This document shows, in pieces, positions 1-6,726 of a stretch of 12,068 nt of DNA (positions are counted from its first letter, which is position 1; each line of letters begins with the position of its first letter). A program made the translations under genes and the position numbers. Under the pieces are notes generated by a model that saw only the letters and a list, made by a program, of their open reading frames with translations, made no database searches and was not told where the DNA came from. Origin of the DNA: an uncultured Lachnospiraceae bacterium (GTDB lineage: Bacteria > Bacillota > Clostridia > Lachnospirales > Lachnospiraceae); contig CAMWLB010000062.1 of the NCBI GenBank assembly GCA_947174985.1, positions 1 to 12,068 of the forward strand, in the 5' to 3' direction.

Positions 1-1
1 T

Positions 2-1693
2 AATTTGCTGGAAGTGCTTGCGCGGCATGTGGCTATGCTTCCCACGGAGAGAGGGCTTGACCACTGGCCAAACATTTACTGTGGCGTGCTGGCATTTGTG
101 CTGGTTCCGGTATATTTCTTCCACAAAAAGATTCCGCTGAAGCAAAGAATCGGGCGTTTTCTTCTTTTGGCGGTTATGCTCTTTGGTTTTTCAGTCAATA
201 TGGCGGATTTTGTCTGGCATGGATTGAACTATCCGGATTCGCTTCCTGCAAGACAATCTTTTCTTTATATATTTGTGATTTTGTCCATGTGCTTTGAGGC
301 GGTATACCGCAATGCGGAAAACAGCGACGGGTGCAGGATTGTCGGCGCTTTCTGTGGTTTTTTACTGCTTGCCGCCTGCGGACTGTTTGTGACGACGGAC
401 GGATTGACTGTTGAAGTCATGACCTGCACTTGGATTTTCCTTGCGGGATATCTGCTGCTGCACATGGTTTTCAGCCGGCATTTTCGAAAGCGTTTTCGGG
501 GCAAGAAAGCATTAAGAAAGCTGACGGTTTATGGAAAGTGGGCGATTCTGGTTTTAGTGGCGGTGGAAGCGATACTGAATATGGAGGACACGAGTATCCG
601 GACGGTGCAGAGGGCGTACTATGTGAACCGCGTGGCGGAATACAGAGAGCTTGCAGATAGTATTGCAGAGCAAGATGACGGGATATACCGGTTTGAAAGT
701 GCGGACCAGATGACGAAGAATGATGGGACGCTTGCCCATTATCCTTCCGCTTCTGTATTTTCTTCTACCGTAAATGGCAGTGTGAAGGATTATTATAATG
801 CGTTCGGTATGGGAGGGAGCAAGGTTTCGTATTATTATAGGGGAGCTACGCCTTTCACCGGTGCACTTTTGGGAGTCAAATATACTTTTGCCGGAGAGGA
901 ATTGGATGACACAGCCCTATATGAGTTTGTTGACAGGAGTGGTGACACATATGTCTACCGTAATCGCTACGCCCTGACGCTTGGGTTTGTCCTGACGAAG
1001 GAATTGACAGCGGATTTGGAAGAAGCTTACGAAAATGCAGGAAATGCAATTGTATTACAAAATAACATCGCAAAACAATTATGTGGAAAAGCTTTGTTTT
1101 CCGGTATCAGCGGGCGGGAAACAGAGACGGACGGAAAGCTTATCAAGGTCAGCATAGAAGAAGATGGGCATTTGTACGGGATTGTATTGCAAAAGCCGGA
1201 TAGTGATTTTGTGCTGACAAGGGGGGAGGAAACCACAGAACTGAAAGGTAGTGATGACTATCTTTTGGATTTGGGTTACTTTACCGCAGGGGAGCAGTTT
1301 TCGCTTGCTGCCGGAGAAGAGGAGAGCATCAGTGTCAGGCTATACAGATTGCATACAGAGGCACTTGCAGAGGTACTTGCTGTGCTGGGGGAGCAGCCCT
1401 TTTTGGCTGACACACGTATCGAGAACGAATTGACCGGTACAGTTGAAGCAAAACAGGATGGCATATTGATTTTATCCGTGCCTGCAGAACCGGGCTGGAG
1501 TGTGTATGTGGACGGTGCAGAGACAGAATATGAGAAATTTTTGGATTGTTTCATAGCAGTACCGGTGACACAGGGACAGCACACGGTAAAGCTTCAGTAT
1601 ATGGTGCGCGGTTTATGGCAGGGGATTCTCTGCAGCCTGATATGCCTGCTGGTGTTTGTCGGAATTGTCGCAAGAGATAGAAAGTGGAAATAA
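2..1693 (+). CDS. YfhO-family membrane protein, 3' part (5'-truncated by window)
   Basis: The frame is open from the first bases of the window to the TAA at 1691-1693, so this is the C-terminal part (about 563 residues) of a longer protein. It starts with about six hydrophobic segments (roughly residues 20-190), including the stretch around WHGLNYPDSLPARQSF that is typical of YfhO proteins. A large extracytoplasmic region of about 320 residues follows. It ends with the family's C-terminal pattern (PAEPGWSVYVDG, then GQHTVKLQYMVRGLWQG) and one last membrane span with a basic tail. YfhO proteins are GT-C-like membrane proteins; the B. subtilis member is implicated with CsbB in glycosylating lipoteichoic acid. 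The sugar and acceptor here cannot be told, and the N-terminal catalytic region lies outside the window. malQ begins 19 bp downstream on the same strand, so the two may be co-transcribed. The family call is firm; the substrate is unknown. Confidence 0.85.
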   Translation, partial: NLLEVLARHVAMLPTERGLDHWPNIYCGVLAFVLVPVYFFHKKIPLKQRIGRFLLLAVMLFGFSVNMADFVWHGLNYPDSLPARQSFLYIFVILSMCFEAVYRNAENSDGCRIVGAFCGFLLLAACGLFVTTDGLTVEVMTCTWIFLAGYLLLHMVFSRHFRKRFRGKKALRKLTVYGKWAILVLVAVEAILNMEDTSIRTVQRAYYVNRVAEYRELADSIAEQDDGIYRFESADQMTKNDGTLAHYPSASVFSSTVNGSVKDYYNAFGMGGSKVSYYYRGATPFTGALLGVKYTFAGEELDDTALYEFVDRSGDTYVYRNRYALTLGFVLTKELTADLEEAYENAGNAIVLQNNIAKQLCGKALFSGISGRETETDGKLIKVSIEEDGHLYGIVLQKPDSDFVLTRGEETTELKGSDDYLLDLGYFTAGEQFSLAAGEEESISVRLYRLHTEALAEVLAVLGEQPFLADTRIENELTGTVEAKQDGILILSVPAEPGWSVYVDGAETEYEKFLDCFIAVPVTQGQHTVKLQYMVRGLWQGILCSLICLLVFVGIVARDRKWK

Positions 1694-1712
1694 AAGAGAG
1701 GAAGAGAAGAAT

Positions 1713-3197
1713 ATGAGAAAGAGTGGTATTTTGCTGCCGGTGTCGAGCCTGCCTTCCCGATACGGTATCGGTACATTTTCAAAGGAGGCATATGAATTTG
1801 TGGATTTTCTGCGGGACGCAGGGCAGAAGCTCTGGCAGATTCTGCCTTTGGGGGCGACCGGCTATGGGGACTCGCCCTATCAGTCTTTTTCCACCTTTGC
1901 GGGCAACCCCTACTATATAGATTTGGAAAAGTTTATAGAACAGGGCTGGCTGACGGAGTCGGAATGTGACGCCTGTGATTTTGGGGGCAGCGAGGAATAT
2001 GTGGATTATGAAAAAATGTATTTTTCCCGTTTCGTGTTACTGCGCAAGGCATTTGAGAAAGCTTTTGCAGGAGGCTTTGGAGAAAACCACGATTATCTTC
2101 GGTTTGTGGAGGAAAATAAGGACTGGCTGGAGGACTATGCGCTGTTTATGACAGTGAAAAACAGTTTTGACGGCGTAGCTTTCAGCGAGTGGGACGAGGA
2201 TATCAGGCTGCGGAAGCCGGAGGCTTTGCAGGCGTACAGGGAAAAATATGAGACAGATTTGGCATATTACCGCTTTGAACAGTATCAGTTTTTTACACAG
2301 TGGAAGGCGTTAAAGGCATATGCCAATCAAAATGGAATCGAAATTGTCGGGGATATTCCCATTTATGTAGCGTTTGACAGTGCGGACACATGGGCAAATC
2401 CGGAGCTGTTCCAGTTAGATGACAATGGTATGCCGTCTGCGGTTGCGGGCTGCCCGCCGGATGCGTTTTCGGCGACCGGTCAGCTGTGGGGCAATCCGTT
2501 GTACGACTGGACATACCATGAGAGCACGGGCTTTGCGTGGTGGATGAAGAGGATAGCCTGCTGCTATGAGCTCTATGATATTGTGAGAATCGACCATTTC
2601 AGGGGGTTTGACGAATATTGGGCAGTTCCTTATGGGGATGCGACGGCAGAGCGTGGCAAGTGGTGTAAGGGTCCCGGCTATGCCCTGTTTGAGACGATGA
2701 AGCGGGAGCTTGGCGAAAAGCGGGTCATTGCAGAGGACCTGGGATTTCTTACACAGAGTGTGCTGGATTTGGTAGAGAAAACGGGTTATCCCGGCATGAA
2801 GGTTTTACAGTTTGCATTTGAGTCGGGGGCACACAATGACTATCTGCCCCACAATTACATGAAAAACTGCGTGGTTTACACCGGTACGCACGACAACGAT
2901 ACAACACTTGGCTGGTATGAATCTCTTCCCGACTGGGCGAAGGATTTTGCCTGTGAATATCTGAACATAAAAAAAGAGGAAACGGAGACCGGATGGATGT
3001 TTATTCGGGCAGCAATTTCCTCTGTGGCAGATACAGCCATTATTCCCCTGCAGGATTATCTGTGTCTCGGCAAGGCGGCTCGCATCAACATACCGTCCAC
3101 ATTAGGTGATAACTGGAAGTGGCGGATGCAAAAGGGTGTATGTACCGGTGCACTTGCCGAACGAATCGGCAGGCTGTGCAGACTGTACGGCAGATAG
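1713..3197 (+). CDS. malQ: 4-alpha-glucanotransferase (amylomaltase, GH77)
   Basis: This encodes 494 residues, the usual length for the family. MalQ is a cytoplasmic enzyme that transfers alpha-1,4-glucan chains between maltodextrins, releasing glucose, in maltose/glycogen metabolism. The GH77 landmarks are all visible. SSLPSRYGIGTF and the GATGYGDSPYQS stretch lie near the N terminus, with VGDIPIYVAFDSAD and CPPDAFSATGQLWGNPLYDW further on. The nucleophile is Asp294 in RIDHFRG, the acid/base is Glu341 in IAEDLG, and the third acid is Asp394 in GTHDNDTT. These positions are almost the same as D293/E340/D395 of Thermus aquaticus amylomaltase. The start at 1713 fits the family N terminus (MRKSGILLPVSSLPS) and has an AGGAA ribosome site 9 nt upstream. 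The frame is also open further upstream, inside the YfhO gene, but that extension is not family-like. No other glycogen gene is in the window. Confidence 0.97.
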   Translation: MRKSGILLPVSSLPSRYGIGTFSKEAYEFVDFLRDAGQKLWQILPLGATGYGDSPYQSFSTFAGNPYYIDLEKFIEQGWLTESECDACDFGGSEEYVDYEKMYFSRFVLLRKAFEKAFAGGFGENHDYLRFVEENKDWLEDYALFMTVKNSFDGVAFSEWDEDIRLRKPEALQAYREKYETDLAYYRFEQYQFFTQWKALKAYANQNGIEIVGDIPIYVAFDSADTWANPELFQLDDNGMPSAVAGCPPDAFSATGQLWGNPLYDWTYHESTGFAWWMKRIACCYELYDIVRIDHFRGFDEYWAVPYGDATAERGKWCKGPGYALFETMKRELGEKRVIAEDLGFLTQSVLDLVEKTGYPGMKVLQFAFESGAHNDYLPHNYMKNCVVYTGTHDNDTTLGWYESLPDWAKDFACEYLNIKKEETETGWMFIRAAISSVADTAIIPLQDYLCLGKAARINIPSTLGDNWKWRMQKGVCTGALAERIGRLCRLYGR

Positions 3198-3216
3198 ATA
3201 GCCGGTACAGAGTGCA
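3177..3216. terminator. Hairpin between convergent malQ and CYTH genes, possible bidirectional terminator
   Basis: Left arm 3177-3191 pairs with right arm 3201-3216 around a 9-nt loop (AGATAGATA). I count 13 base pairs, with one bulged G (3205) and a 2x2 internal loop. It overlaps the last codons and stop of malQ and sits 10 bp from the stop of the minus-strand gene. There is no T-tract on either side, so intrinsic termination is not certain. It could instead protect the two 3' ends or help Rho-dependent ending. Confidence 0.4.
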
Positions 3217-3225
3217 GCCAAATCA

Positions 3226-3717
3226 TTACAGCTTGCGCATACTTAAATACGAATTGTGATAGGAGGCGTTGTAGGTAACGTCCTCCTTGAACCAGTCGGG
3301 CGGCAGGAAAGTTTCTGCCGCATTTTTACTGCCAAATTCGACTTCGGCAAGAATCAGCGGCGCAAAGGGAGGTTCAAAAACATCCAACTCAATGGTGAGG
3401 GAGTAATCCTCGGGCGGTTTTGGTCCGCCTGCTGCAAACTGTGGGTGAAGAAGAGGAATCAAATACCTTTTTTTGGTGATGATATTGCCGTCTGCCTTGG
3501 TGAGAAGGTGGTAATAGGATTCCTTGTTGAGCGGAAGATTGTACTCCTCACGGGTCATCATTCCCTGTCCTTTATAGGTCATATAAAACTCGTCGTCCTC
3601 CCTGCGGATACGGATGACAGGGTCGGTATTCAGATAAGCCTGCTCGATGGTGTGAACAGGATAGAGGTCAAGATTGTCAGGAAGCTGCTTTATTGTAAAT
3701 TTACGTTCGATTTCCAT
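3226..3717 (-). CDS. CYTH-domain protein (triphosphate tunnel metalloenzyme)
   Basis: This 163-residue protein opens with the CYTH signature ExExK (E2-I-E4-R-K6). The other tunnel residues follow in order: R36 and R38 in VIRIRR, K49 in YMTYKG, TKKRY at 81-85, ELDVF at 110-114 and the acidic pair E125/E127 in AEVEF. CYTH proteins form an eight-stranded beta tunnel that binds triphosphates with Mg or Mn. Members include inorganic triphosphatases, thiamine triphosphatases and CyaB-type adenylate cyclases. For small bacterial members, tripolyphosphatase or (p)ppp-nucleotide hydrolysis is the usual result, but sequence alone does not choose. The start is supported by AAGGAG a few bases upstream on the minus strand and by a promoter at 3750-3777. 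It stands alone, convergent to malQ and divergent from the DJ-1-like gene. Confidence 0.9.
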   Translation of the reverse strand: MEIERKFTIKQLPDNLDLYPVHTIEQAYLNTDPVIRIRREDDEFYMTYKGQGMMTREEYNLPLNKESYYHLLTKADGNIITKKRYLIPLLHPQFAAGGPKPPEDYSLTIELDVFEPPFAPLILAEVEFGSKNAAETFLPPDWFKEDVTYNASYHNSYLSMRKL

Positions 3718-3749
3718 GGTGGTTCTCCTTTGCCAGTGTTTCTAATGTT

Positions 3750-3777
3750 ATTATACAGCTTTTTTGTGTGAAAACAA
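3750..3777 (-). promoter_or_regulatory. Sigma-A-type promoter for the CYTH gene
   Basis: Read on the minus strand: TTGTTT (3777-3772), a 16-nt spacer, then a perfect TATAAT (3755-3750). The start codon at 3717 lies 33 nt beyond the -10, leaving room for a short leader with the ribosome site. It is back to back with the promoter at 3818-3846. Called by eye. Confidence 0.6.
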
Positions 3778-3817
3778 GAGAACGCCTGAAAAATTCATTT
3801 GATTTTAGAGAAGCAGA

Positions 3818-3846
3818 TGGACAAAAATGCCGGAGGGCGGTAAAAT
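3818..3846 (+). promoter_or_regulatory. Sigma-A-type promoter for the DJ-1/PfpI gene
   Basis: TGGACA (3818-3823), a 17-nt spacer and TAAAAT (3841-3846) each differ by one base from consensus. Transcription would start near 3853, about 30 nt before the chosen ATG at 3884. This also argues against the longer in-frame start at 3827, which would lie upstream of the transcript start. Confidence 0.55.
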
Positions 3847-3883
3847 AAAAGCATTAAAGTTCAGTATGGAGGTAGGACAGGAT

Positions 3884-4447
3884 ATGAGCAGAATAGCAGT
3901 ATTTTTGGCGACAGGGTTTGAGGAGATTGAAGGGCTTACAGTGGTGGATTTATGCCGGAGAGCGGGAATTGAAGTGAACACTGTGGCTGTTACAAAAGAG
4001 GACGGTGAAGGCGCCTGTTACGTGACCGGCTCCCACGGCATTACGGTGCGGGCGGATATGGCGTTGGCTGAAGTGGACTTTGACGGGCTGGATATGATAG
4101 TACTGCCGGGCGGTATGCCGGGAACCCGTAATCTGGAGGCATGTACGCCGCTTATGCAGAAGCTGGATACCTTTTATGAGGCAGGCAAATGTATCAGTGC
4201 CATCTGTGCCGCTCCCAGCATATTCGGACACAGGGGATATCTGGAGGGTAGGAATGCCTGCGCCTATCCCGGCTTTGAGAAAGAGCTTGCCGGCGCAAAG
4301 GTAAGCGCGGGTCCGGTGGAAGTTTCCGACCATGTCACCACCTCAAGAGGACTGGGCACAGCAATTCCCTTTGCCCTTGCCATTGTGGAACGCTTCTGCG
4401 GCAGCGACAAGGCGGAGGAACTGGCTAAGGGCGTGGTTTATAAGTAG
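3884..4447 (+). CDS. DJ-1/PfpI (ThiJ/YajL-like) family protein
   Basis: This 187-residue single-domain protein has the flavodoxin-like DJ-1 fold. The N terminus MSRIAVFLATGFEEIE matches the family start; E16 corresponds to human DJ-1 Glu18, which hydrogen-bonds the reactive cysteine. That cysteine is C108 in the nucleophile elbow AICAAPSIFG (DJ-1 Cys106). The end carries VTTSRGLGTAIPFALAIVE, the family's conserved C-terminal strand and helix. The position of DJ-1 His126 appears to be Tyr (AYPGFE), so a Cys-His pair as in proteases is not expected. Relatives have been described as glyoxalase/deglycase or redox-chaperone proteins; which applies here is open. ATG 3884 fits family length; GGAGG at 3868-3872 lies 11 nt upstream, rather far, and in-frame ATGs at 3866 and 3827 would add residues not seen in the family. 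Confidence 0.9.
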   Translation: MSRIAVFLATGFEEIEGLTVVDLCRRAGIEVNTVAVTKEDGEGACYVTGSHGITVRADMALAEVDFDGLDMIVLPGGMPGTRNLEACTPLMQKLDTFYEAGKCISAICAAPSIFGHRGYLEGRNACAYPGFEKELAGAKVSAGPVEVSDHVTTSRGLGTAIPFALAIVERFCGSDKAEELAKGVVYK

Positions 4448-4476
4448 GGCGGTTTGCAGATGATTGCGAAGTCCAA

Positions 4477-4679
4477 ATGGCTGGCAAATGTACAAAATCA
4501 CTTGTCTTGTTTCTTGGTACAATTCTGCTCTTGGCGGGGTGTGCGGGCACCAGTCAGAAGAACAACCACGTATCAACTATTTTGTAATAGAAGGAGATGC
4601 TCTGATTTTCCAATCAGAAGGTTCTGACAATTTTATCTATATCAAAGTCTCAGAAGGAGAAAAATTTTTTGCAGAATAA
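4477..4679 (+). pseudogene. Small lipoprotein gene broken by a frameshift
   Basis: From ATG 4477 one frame encodes a clear lipoprotein signal peptide: Lys4 and Lys7, a hydrophobic core (LVLFLGTILLL) and the lipobox LLAGC with Cys22 (codon 4540-4542). That frame ends after 36 residues at TAA 4585-4587. A different frame is open through the same stretch and carries on with a protein-like tail (INYFVIEGDALIF, then YIKVSEGEKFFAE) to TAA 4677-4679. Joining the two by one indel between about 4543 and 4584 gives a secreted lipoprotein of about 67 residues. The tail has no ribosome site or start of its own in a sensible place. I do not recognise the family. Alternatives are a genuine 36-residue lipopeptide or a sequencing error. 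It lies 29 bp after the DJ-1-like gene and shares its terminator. Confidence 0.45.
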
Positions 4680-4720
4680 TGCAGCTATTTCAGAAGCTGC
4701 ATTATTCTGTTTTGTCTTTT
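4672..4720 (+). terminator. Rho-independent terminator
   Basis: A perfect 15-bp stem (4672-4686 with 4695-4709) closes an 8-nt loop and runs directly into TTTTGTCTTTT. It ends the DJ-1-like gene and lipoprotein unit. The stop codon of the lipoprotein tail frame lies inside the left arm. Confidence 0.92.
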
Positions 4721-4795
4721 GCTACGTTCAGGCTCCACTGCCGGCGTCACTCGCTGCAAACCCAATACATACCCTATTGCGGAACAGTCCCCCAA
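4714..4795 (-). repeat. Decayed copy of the structured repeat found at 9103-9312 and 9449-9651
   Basis: On the minus strand, 4763 to 4731 reads GGGTTTGCAGCGAGTGACG followed by CCGGCAGTGGAGC. Element 1 (from 9121) reads GGGTTGGCTAGCGAGTGACG then CTGGCAGAGGAGC, almost the same. GGGTTTG and CAGC also match element 2 (9636-9621, minus strand). Downstream are GAACGTAGC and AAAAGAC, both resembling the core stem and loop of the intact copies, but the sequence between them is missing. TTGGGGG at 4795-4789 may be the remains of the conserved TTGGGGAG start. No long helix can form, so this copy is probably dead. Confidence 0.6.
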
Positions 4796-4933
4796 CAATA
4801 CCGTTGACAATCCCACTCACATACAATAAAATAACAACATCTAAATCAATCTAAACTTCAAAACACTTCGGCTGTGTCAGCCTAATTTCAGTATTGCAGT
4901 CATAATCAAAAAAAATTATAATGGAGGTAGTGA

Positions 4934-5842
4934 ATGGAAAACAAAAGAGGAAAAGTAAACAGGACGTACAAAGACCGCTTATTTAAGCTGATTTTTAAGG
5001 AAAAGAAAGACCTGATGCAGCTTTATAACGCAATTAACAATACATATTATGACAATCCCGATGAGATTGAAGTGAATACCATGGAAGATGTCGTATATAT
5101 GGGAATGAAGAATGACGTCTCGTTTTTGATTAAAGATGTATTGAATCTCTATGAGCATCAGAGCACATACAGTCCGAATTTACCGTTAAGAGGATTATTT
5201 TATTTTGCTGATTTGTATCGAAAAATGACGGAAGGCGACCGTGATATTTACAGCAGCAGACAGATACAGCTTCCTTTTCCGCAGTTTGTCGTATTTTATA
5301 ATGGTATGAAGGAAGAGCCGGAGCGGCAGATATTATATCTGCATGAGGCATTTTCAAAAAAGAACGATTGGGGCAAGGCGGCTTTAGACTGCCGTGCCAT
5401 TATTTTAAATATTAATCTTGGACACAATAAGAAAATCATGCAGAAGTGCCGCAAACTGGAAGAATACGCTATATTTATCGGAAAAATCAGAGAATACACA
5501 AATCAGAAGCTGTCAATTGAAACAGCGATAGACAGGGCTGTGGACGAGTGTATTGAAGCCGGTATCTTAGAAGATATACTGCGAAAAAACCGTGAGGAGG
5601 TATGTTCTATGTTATTGACAGAATATAACGAGCAGCACCATATTGAAAGCGAAAGAGAGATAGCAAAGGAAGAGGGGCTGAGGGAGGGAATAAAAGAAGG
5701 AATAAAGGAGGGACAGGAGCAGGAGCAGCGCCGCCTGCGTACTTTGATTGCAAAAATGACGGAGGCTGGGGAGACGGACAAATTAATTCCCCTTGCAGAC
5801 ATGGATTTTTTACAGGATATGTTCAAAAAATATCATATATGA
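4934..5842 (+). CDS. Rpn-family PD-(D/E)XK nuclease / transposase-like protein
   Basis: The protein has 302 residues. The N-terminal part (about 10-200) matches the Rpn / PDDEXK family: TYKDRLFKLIF at 11-21, then Asp61 in MKNDVSFL and Glu74-x-Gln76 in LYEHQST, which fit the D...ExK/Q core of this nuclease fold. LPFPQFVVFYNG follows. The C-terminal part (about 205-302) is helical and highly charged, with EGLREG and a doubled GIKE unit. Rpn proteins are DNA endonucleases; the E. coli members raise RecA-independent recombination and several act as toxic anti-phage proteins. The start has GGAGG six nt upstream (4923-4927). The AT-rich leader 4796-4933 has no gene and no convincing promoter; it holds a small GGCTG/CAGCC hairpin near 4870. 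A strong internal start at 5609 is described separately. The methyltransferase begins 25 bp after the stop. Confidence 0.85.
   Translation: MENKRGKVNRTYKDRLFKLIFKEKKDLMQLYNAINNTYYDNPDEIEVNTMEDVVYMGMKNDVSFLIKDVLNLYEHQSTYSPNLPLRGLFYFADLYRKMTEGDRDIYSSRQIQLPFPQFVVFYNGMKEEPERQILYLHEAFSKKNDWGKAALDCRAIILNINLGHNKKIMQKCRKLEEYAIFIGKIREYTNQKLSIETAIDRAVDECIEAGILEDILRKNREEVCSMLLTEYNEQHHIESEREIAKEEGLREGIKEGIKEGQEQEQRRLRTLIAKMTEAGETDKLIPLADMDFLQDMFKKYHI
5609..5842 (+). CDS. Possible internal in-frame product of the Rpn gene (C-terminal 77 residues)
   Basis: GAGGAGG at 5594-5600 sits 8 nt before an in-frame ATG at 5609 (Met226 of the full protein), a better ribosome site than that of most genes in this window. 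Translation from it would make a free C-terminal domain of 77 residues beginning MLLTEYNEQHH, without the nuclease core. In E. coli rpn genes, an internally initiated C-terminal protein (RpnS) binds and blocks the full-length nuclease. The same layout here suggests, but does not prove, a similar inhibitor. The purine run encodes Glu-Glu-Val, so protein constraint could produce it by chance. Confidence 0.45.
   Translation: MLLTEYNEQHHIESEREIAKEEGLREGIKEGIKEGQEQEQRRLRTLIAKMTEAGETDKLIPLADMDFLQDMFKKYHI
5687..5710 (+). repeat. Two tandem 12-bp units coding GIKE inside the Rpn gene
   Basis: GGAATAAAAGAA (5687-5698) is followed directly by GGAATAAAGGAG (5699-5710), coding GIKE-GIKE in frame. They are preceded by a GLRE unit and followed by GQEQEQ. 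Gain or loss of a unit would lengthen or shorten the charged helix by four residues without shifting frame. Confidence 0.7.
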
Positions 5843-5867
5843 TTTTGGTGTCGGATGAGGGATTTTC

Positions 5868-6644
5868 ATGATGAGCACAATTTCTTTTGATTACAGGCGT
5901 ATAGCGGAAGGTTATGCGAAGGACAGGCCGTTTCTGCACGGACAGGTGATGGAGCGGCTGACAGATAAGATGCAAAAGCATTATCAAAACGGCCTTGACG
6001 TGGGGTGTGGTGCCGGTTTGTCCACAAAGGCGCTGCGGCAGGTTTGTGACAGGGTGACGGGCACGGATATATCGGAGGAGATGGTGCGGGCAGCGTCTGC
6101 ACTGTATACGGAACCGGAATATTCTTTTGTGCAGGCAGGCGCAGAGGAAATCGTGGCACCGCCTGATACTTACGATATTGTGACGGCGGCGGGCGTTATC
6201 AACTGGATTGATGAAAAAAGATTTCTTCCCCAAATGGCGGACATTATGAAAGAGGGTGGCCTCCTGCTGATATATGATTTCTGGATATCGGGCAGGATGG
6301 AGGGGAAGCCTGCTTTTACAGAGTGGTATGAAAAAGAATATTTAAAAGAATTTCCTAAGCCGCCCCGAAAAGAGCGAGTATGGACGAAGGAGGACACAGA
6401 AGCTTTTCGTTTTGAACTGCTTTGCCAAGAAAAGTATTCCATGGACTGTGAAATGTCGATGGAGCAGTTTGTCCGTTTCATGCTGTTGCAGTCCAATGTG
6501 ATAGCGCAGGTGGAGGAGAAGGGAAAGGGCATTGAGACGGTGCGGCAGTATTTAGAAGAAAGCGCGCAGCCGTATTTTGCGTCCGGTATGAAAGAAAAAC
6601 TGATATTTGACGGCTATAGCTGGTATCTGAGATTGCAAAGCTGA
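5868..6644 (+). CDS. Class I SAM-dependent methyltransferase
   Basis: This 258-residue protein has a Rossmann-fold methyltransferase core. Motif I is LDVGCGAGLS (43-52); the acidic residue ending strand 2 is Asp67 in VTGTDIS, which binds the SAM ribose. YDIVTAAGVINWID (102-115) corresponds to motif II and the following loop, and GGLLLIYDFW (130-139) follows. The layout is that of the Methyltransf_11 group, whose members act on small molecules, quinones, lipids or proteins; the C-terminal 110 residues presumably shape the substrate site but give no clue to the substrate. No DNA-methyltransferase motif (DPPY/NPPY) is seen. Two adjacent ATGs (5868, 5871) are possible starts; GAGGGA at 5857-5862 serves either. 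It follows the Rpn gene by 25 bp on the same strand and may be read through from it. No terminator is seen behind it. Confidence 0.9.
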   Translation: MMSTISFDYRRIAEGYAKDRPFLHGQVMERLTDKMQKHYQNGLDVGCGAGLSTKALRQVCDRVTGTDISEEMVRAASALYTEPEYSFVQAGAEEIVAPPDTYDIVTAAGVINWIDEKRFLPQMADIMKEGGLLLIYDFWISGRMEGKPAFTEWYEKEYLKEFPKPPRKERVWTKEDTEAFRFELLCQEKYSMDCEMSMEQFVRFMLLQSNVIAQVEEKGKGIETVRQYLEESAQPYFASGMKEKLIFDGYSWYLRLQS

Positions 6645-6661
6645 AACATAAAATTTTCCAG

Positions 6662-6690
6662 TTGACAAGTGCGACATTAGTGTATATACT
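6662..6690 (+). promoter_or_regulatory. Near-consensus sigma-A promoter of the gntR-ABC operon
   Basis: TTGACA (6662-6667) is a perfect -35. A 17-nt spacer leads to TATACT (6685-6690), one base from consensus. The transcript would start near 6697, about 30 nt before the GntR start codon. A promoter this strong is expected to need a repressor, and a palindrome overlaps its -10. Confidence 0.85.
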
Positions 6691-6701
6691 GAGTATGTAC
6701 A
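6681..6701 (+). promoter_or_regulatory. 21-bp palindrome over the -10: likely GntR operator
   Basis: The arms TGTATATACT (6681-6690) and AGTATGTACA (6692-6701) flank a central G at 6691. Nine of ten positions per arm are complementary; the mismatch is at 6685/6697. It covers the whole -10 and the expected transcription start. A dimer bound here would block RNA polymerase. The next gene codes for a GntR/YtrA repressor and such proteins usually control their own operon, so autorepression is the simplest reading. Confidence 0.7.
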
Positions 6702-6726
6702 GTAGAGAAAGCAAAAGGAGTGCGGA

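Noticed and set aside
3256..3771. 171-codon open frame on the plus strand opposite the CYTH gene
   Set aside because: It is the mirror of a well-supported CYTH gene on the minus strand and shows no family pattern of its own.
4917..4922. TATAAT directly before the Rpn ribosome site as a -10 box
   Set aside because: Transcription would start inside or after the ribosome binding site at 4923-4927, leaving no usable leader, and no -35 stands at the right distance.
5823..6233. 136-codon minus-strand frame opposite the methyltransferase
   Set aside because: Shadow of a gene with clear motif I and SAM-binding residues; no protein-like composition or ribosome site.
4934..6644. Rpn nuclease plus adjacent methyltransferase read as a restriction-modification pair
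   Set aside because: The methyltransferase has no DPPY/NPPY or cytosine-methyltransferase motif and looks like a small-molecule enzyme; Rpn nucleases are not known to need a partner methylase.
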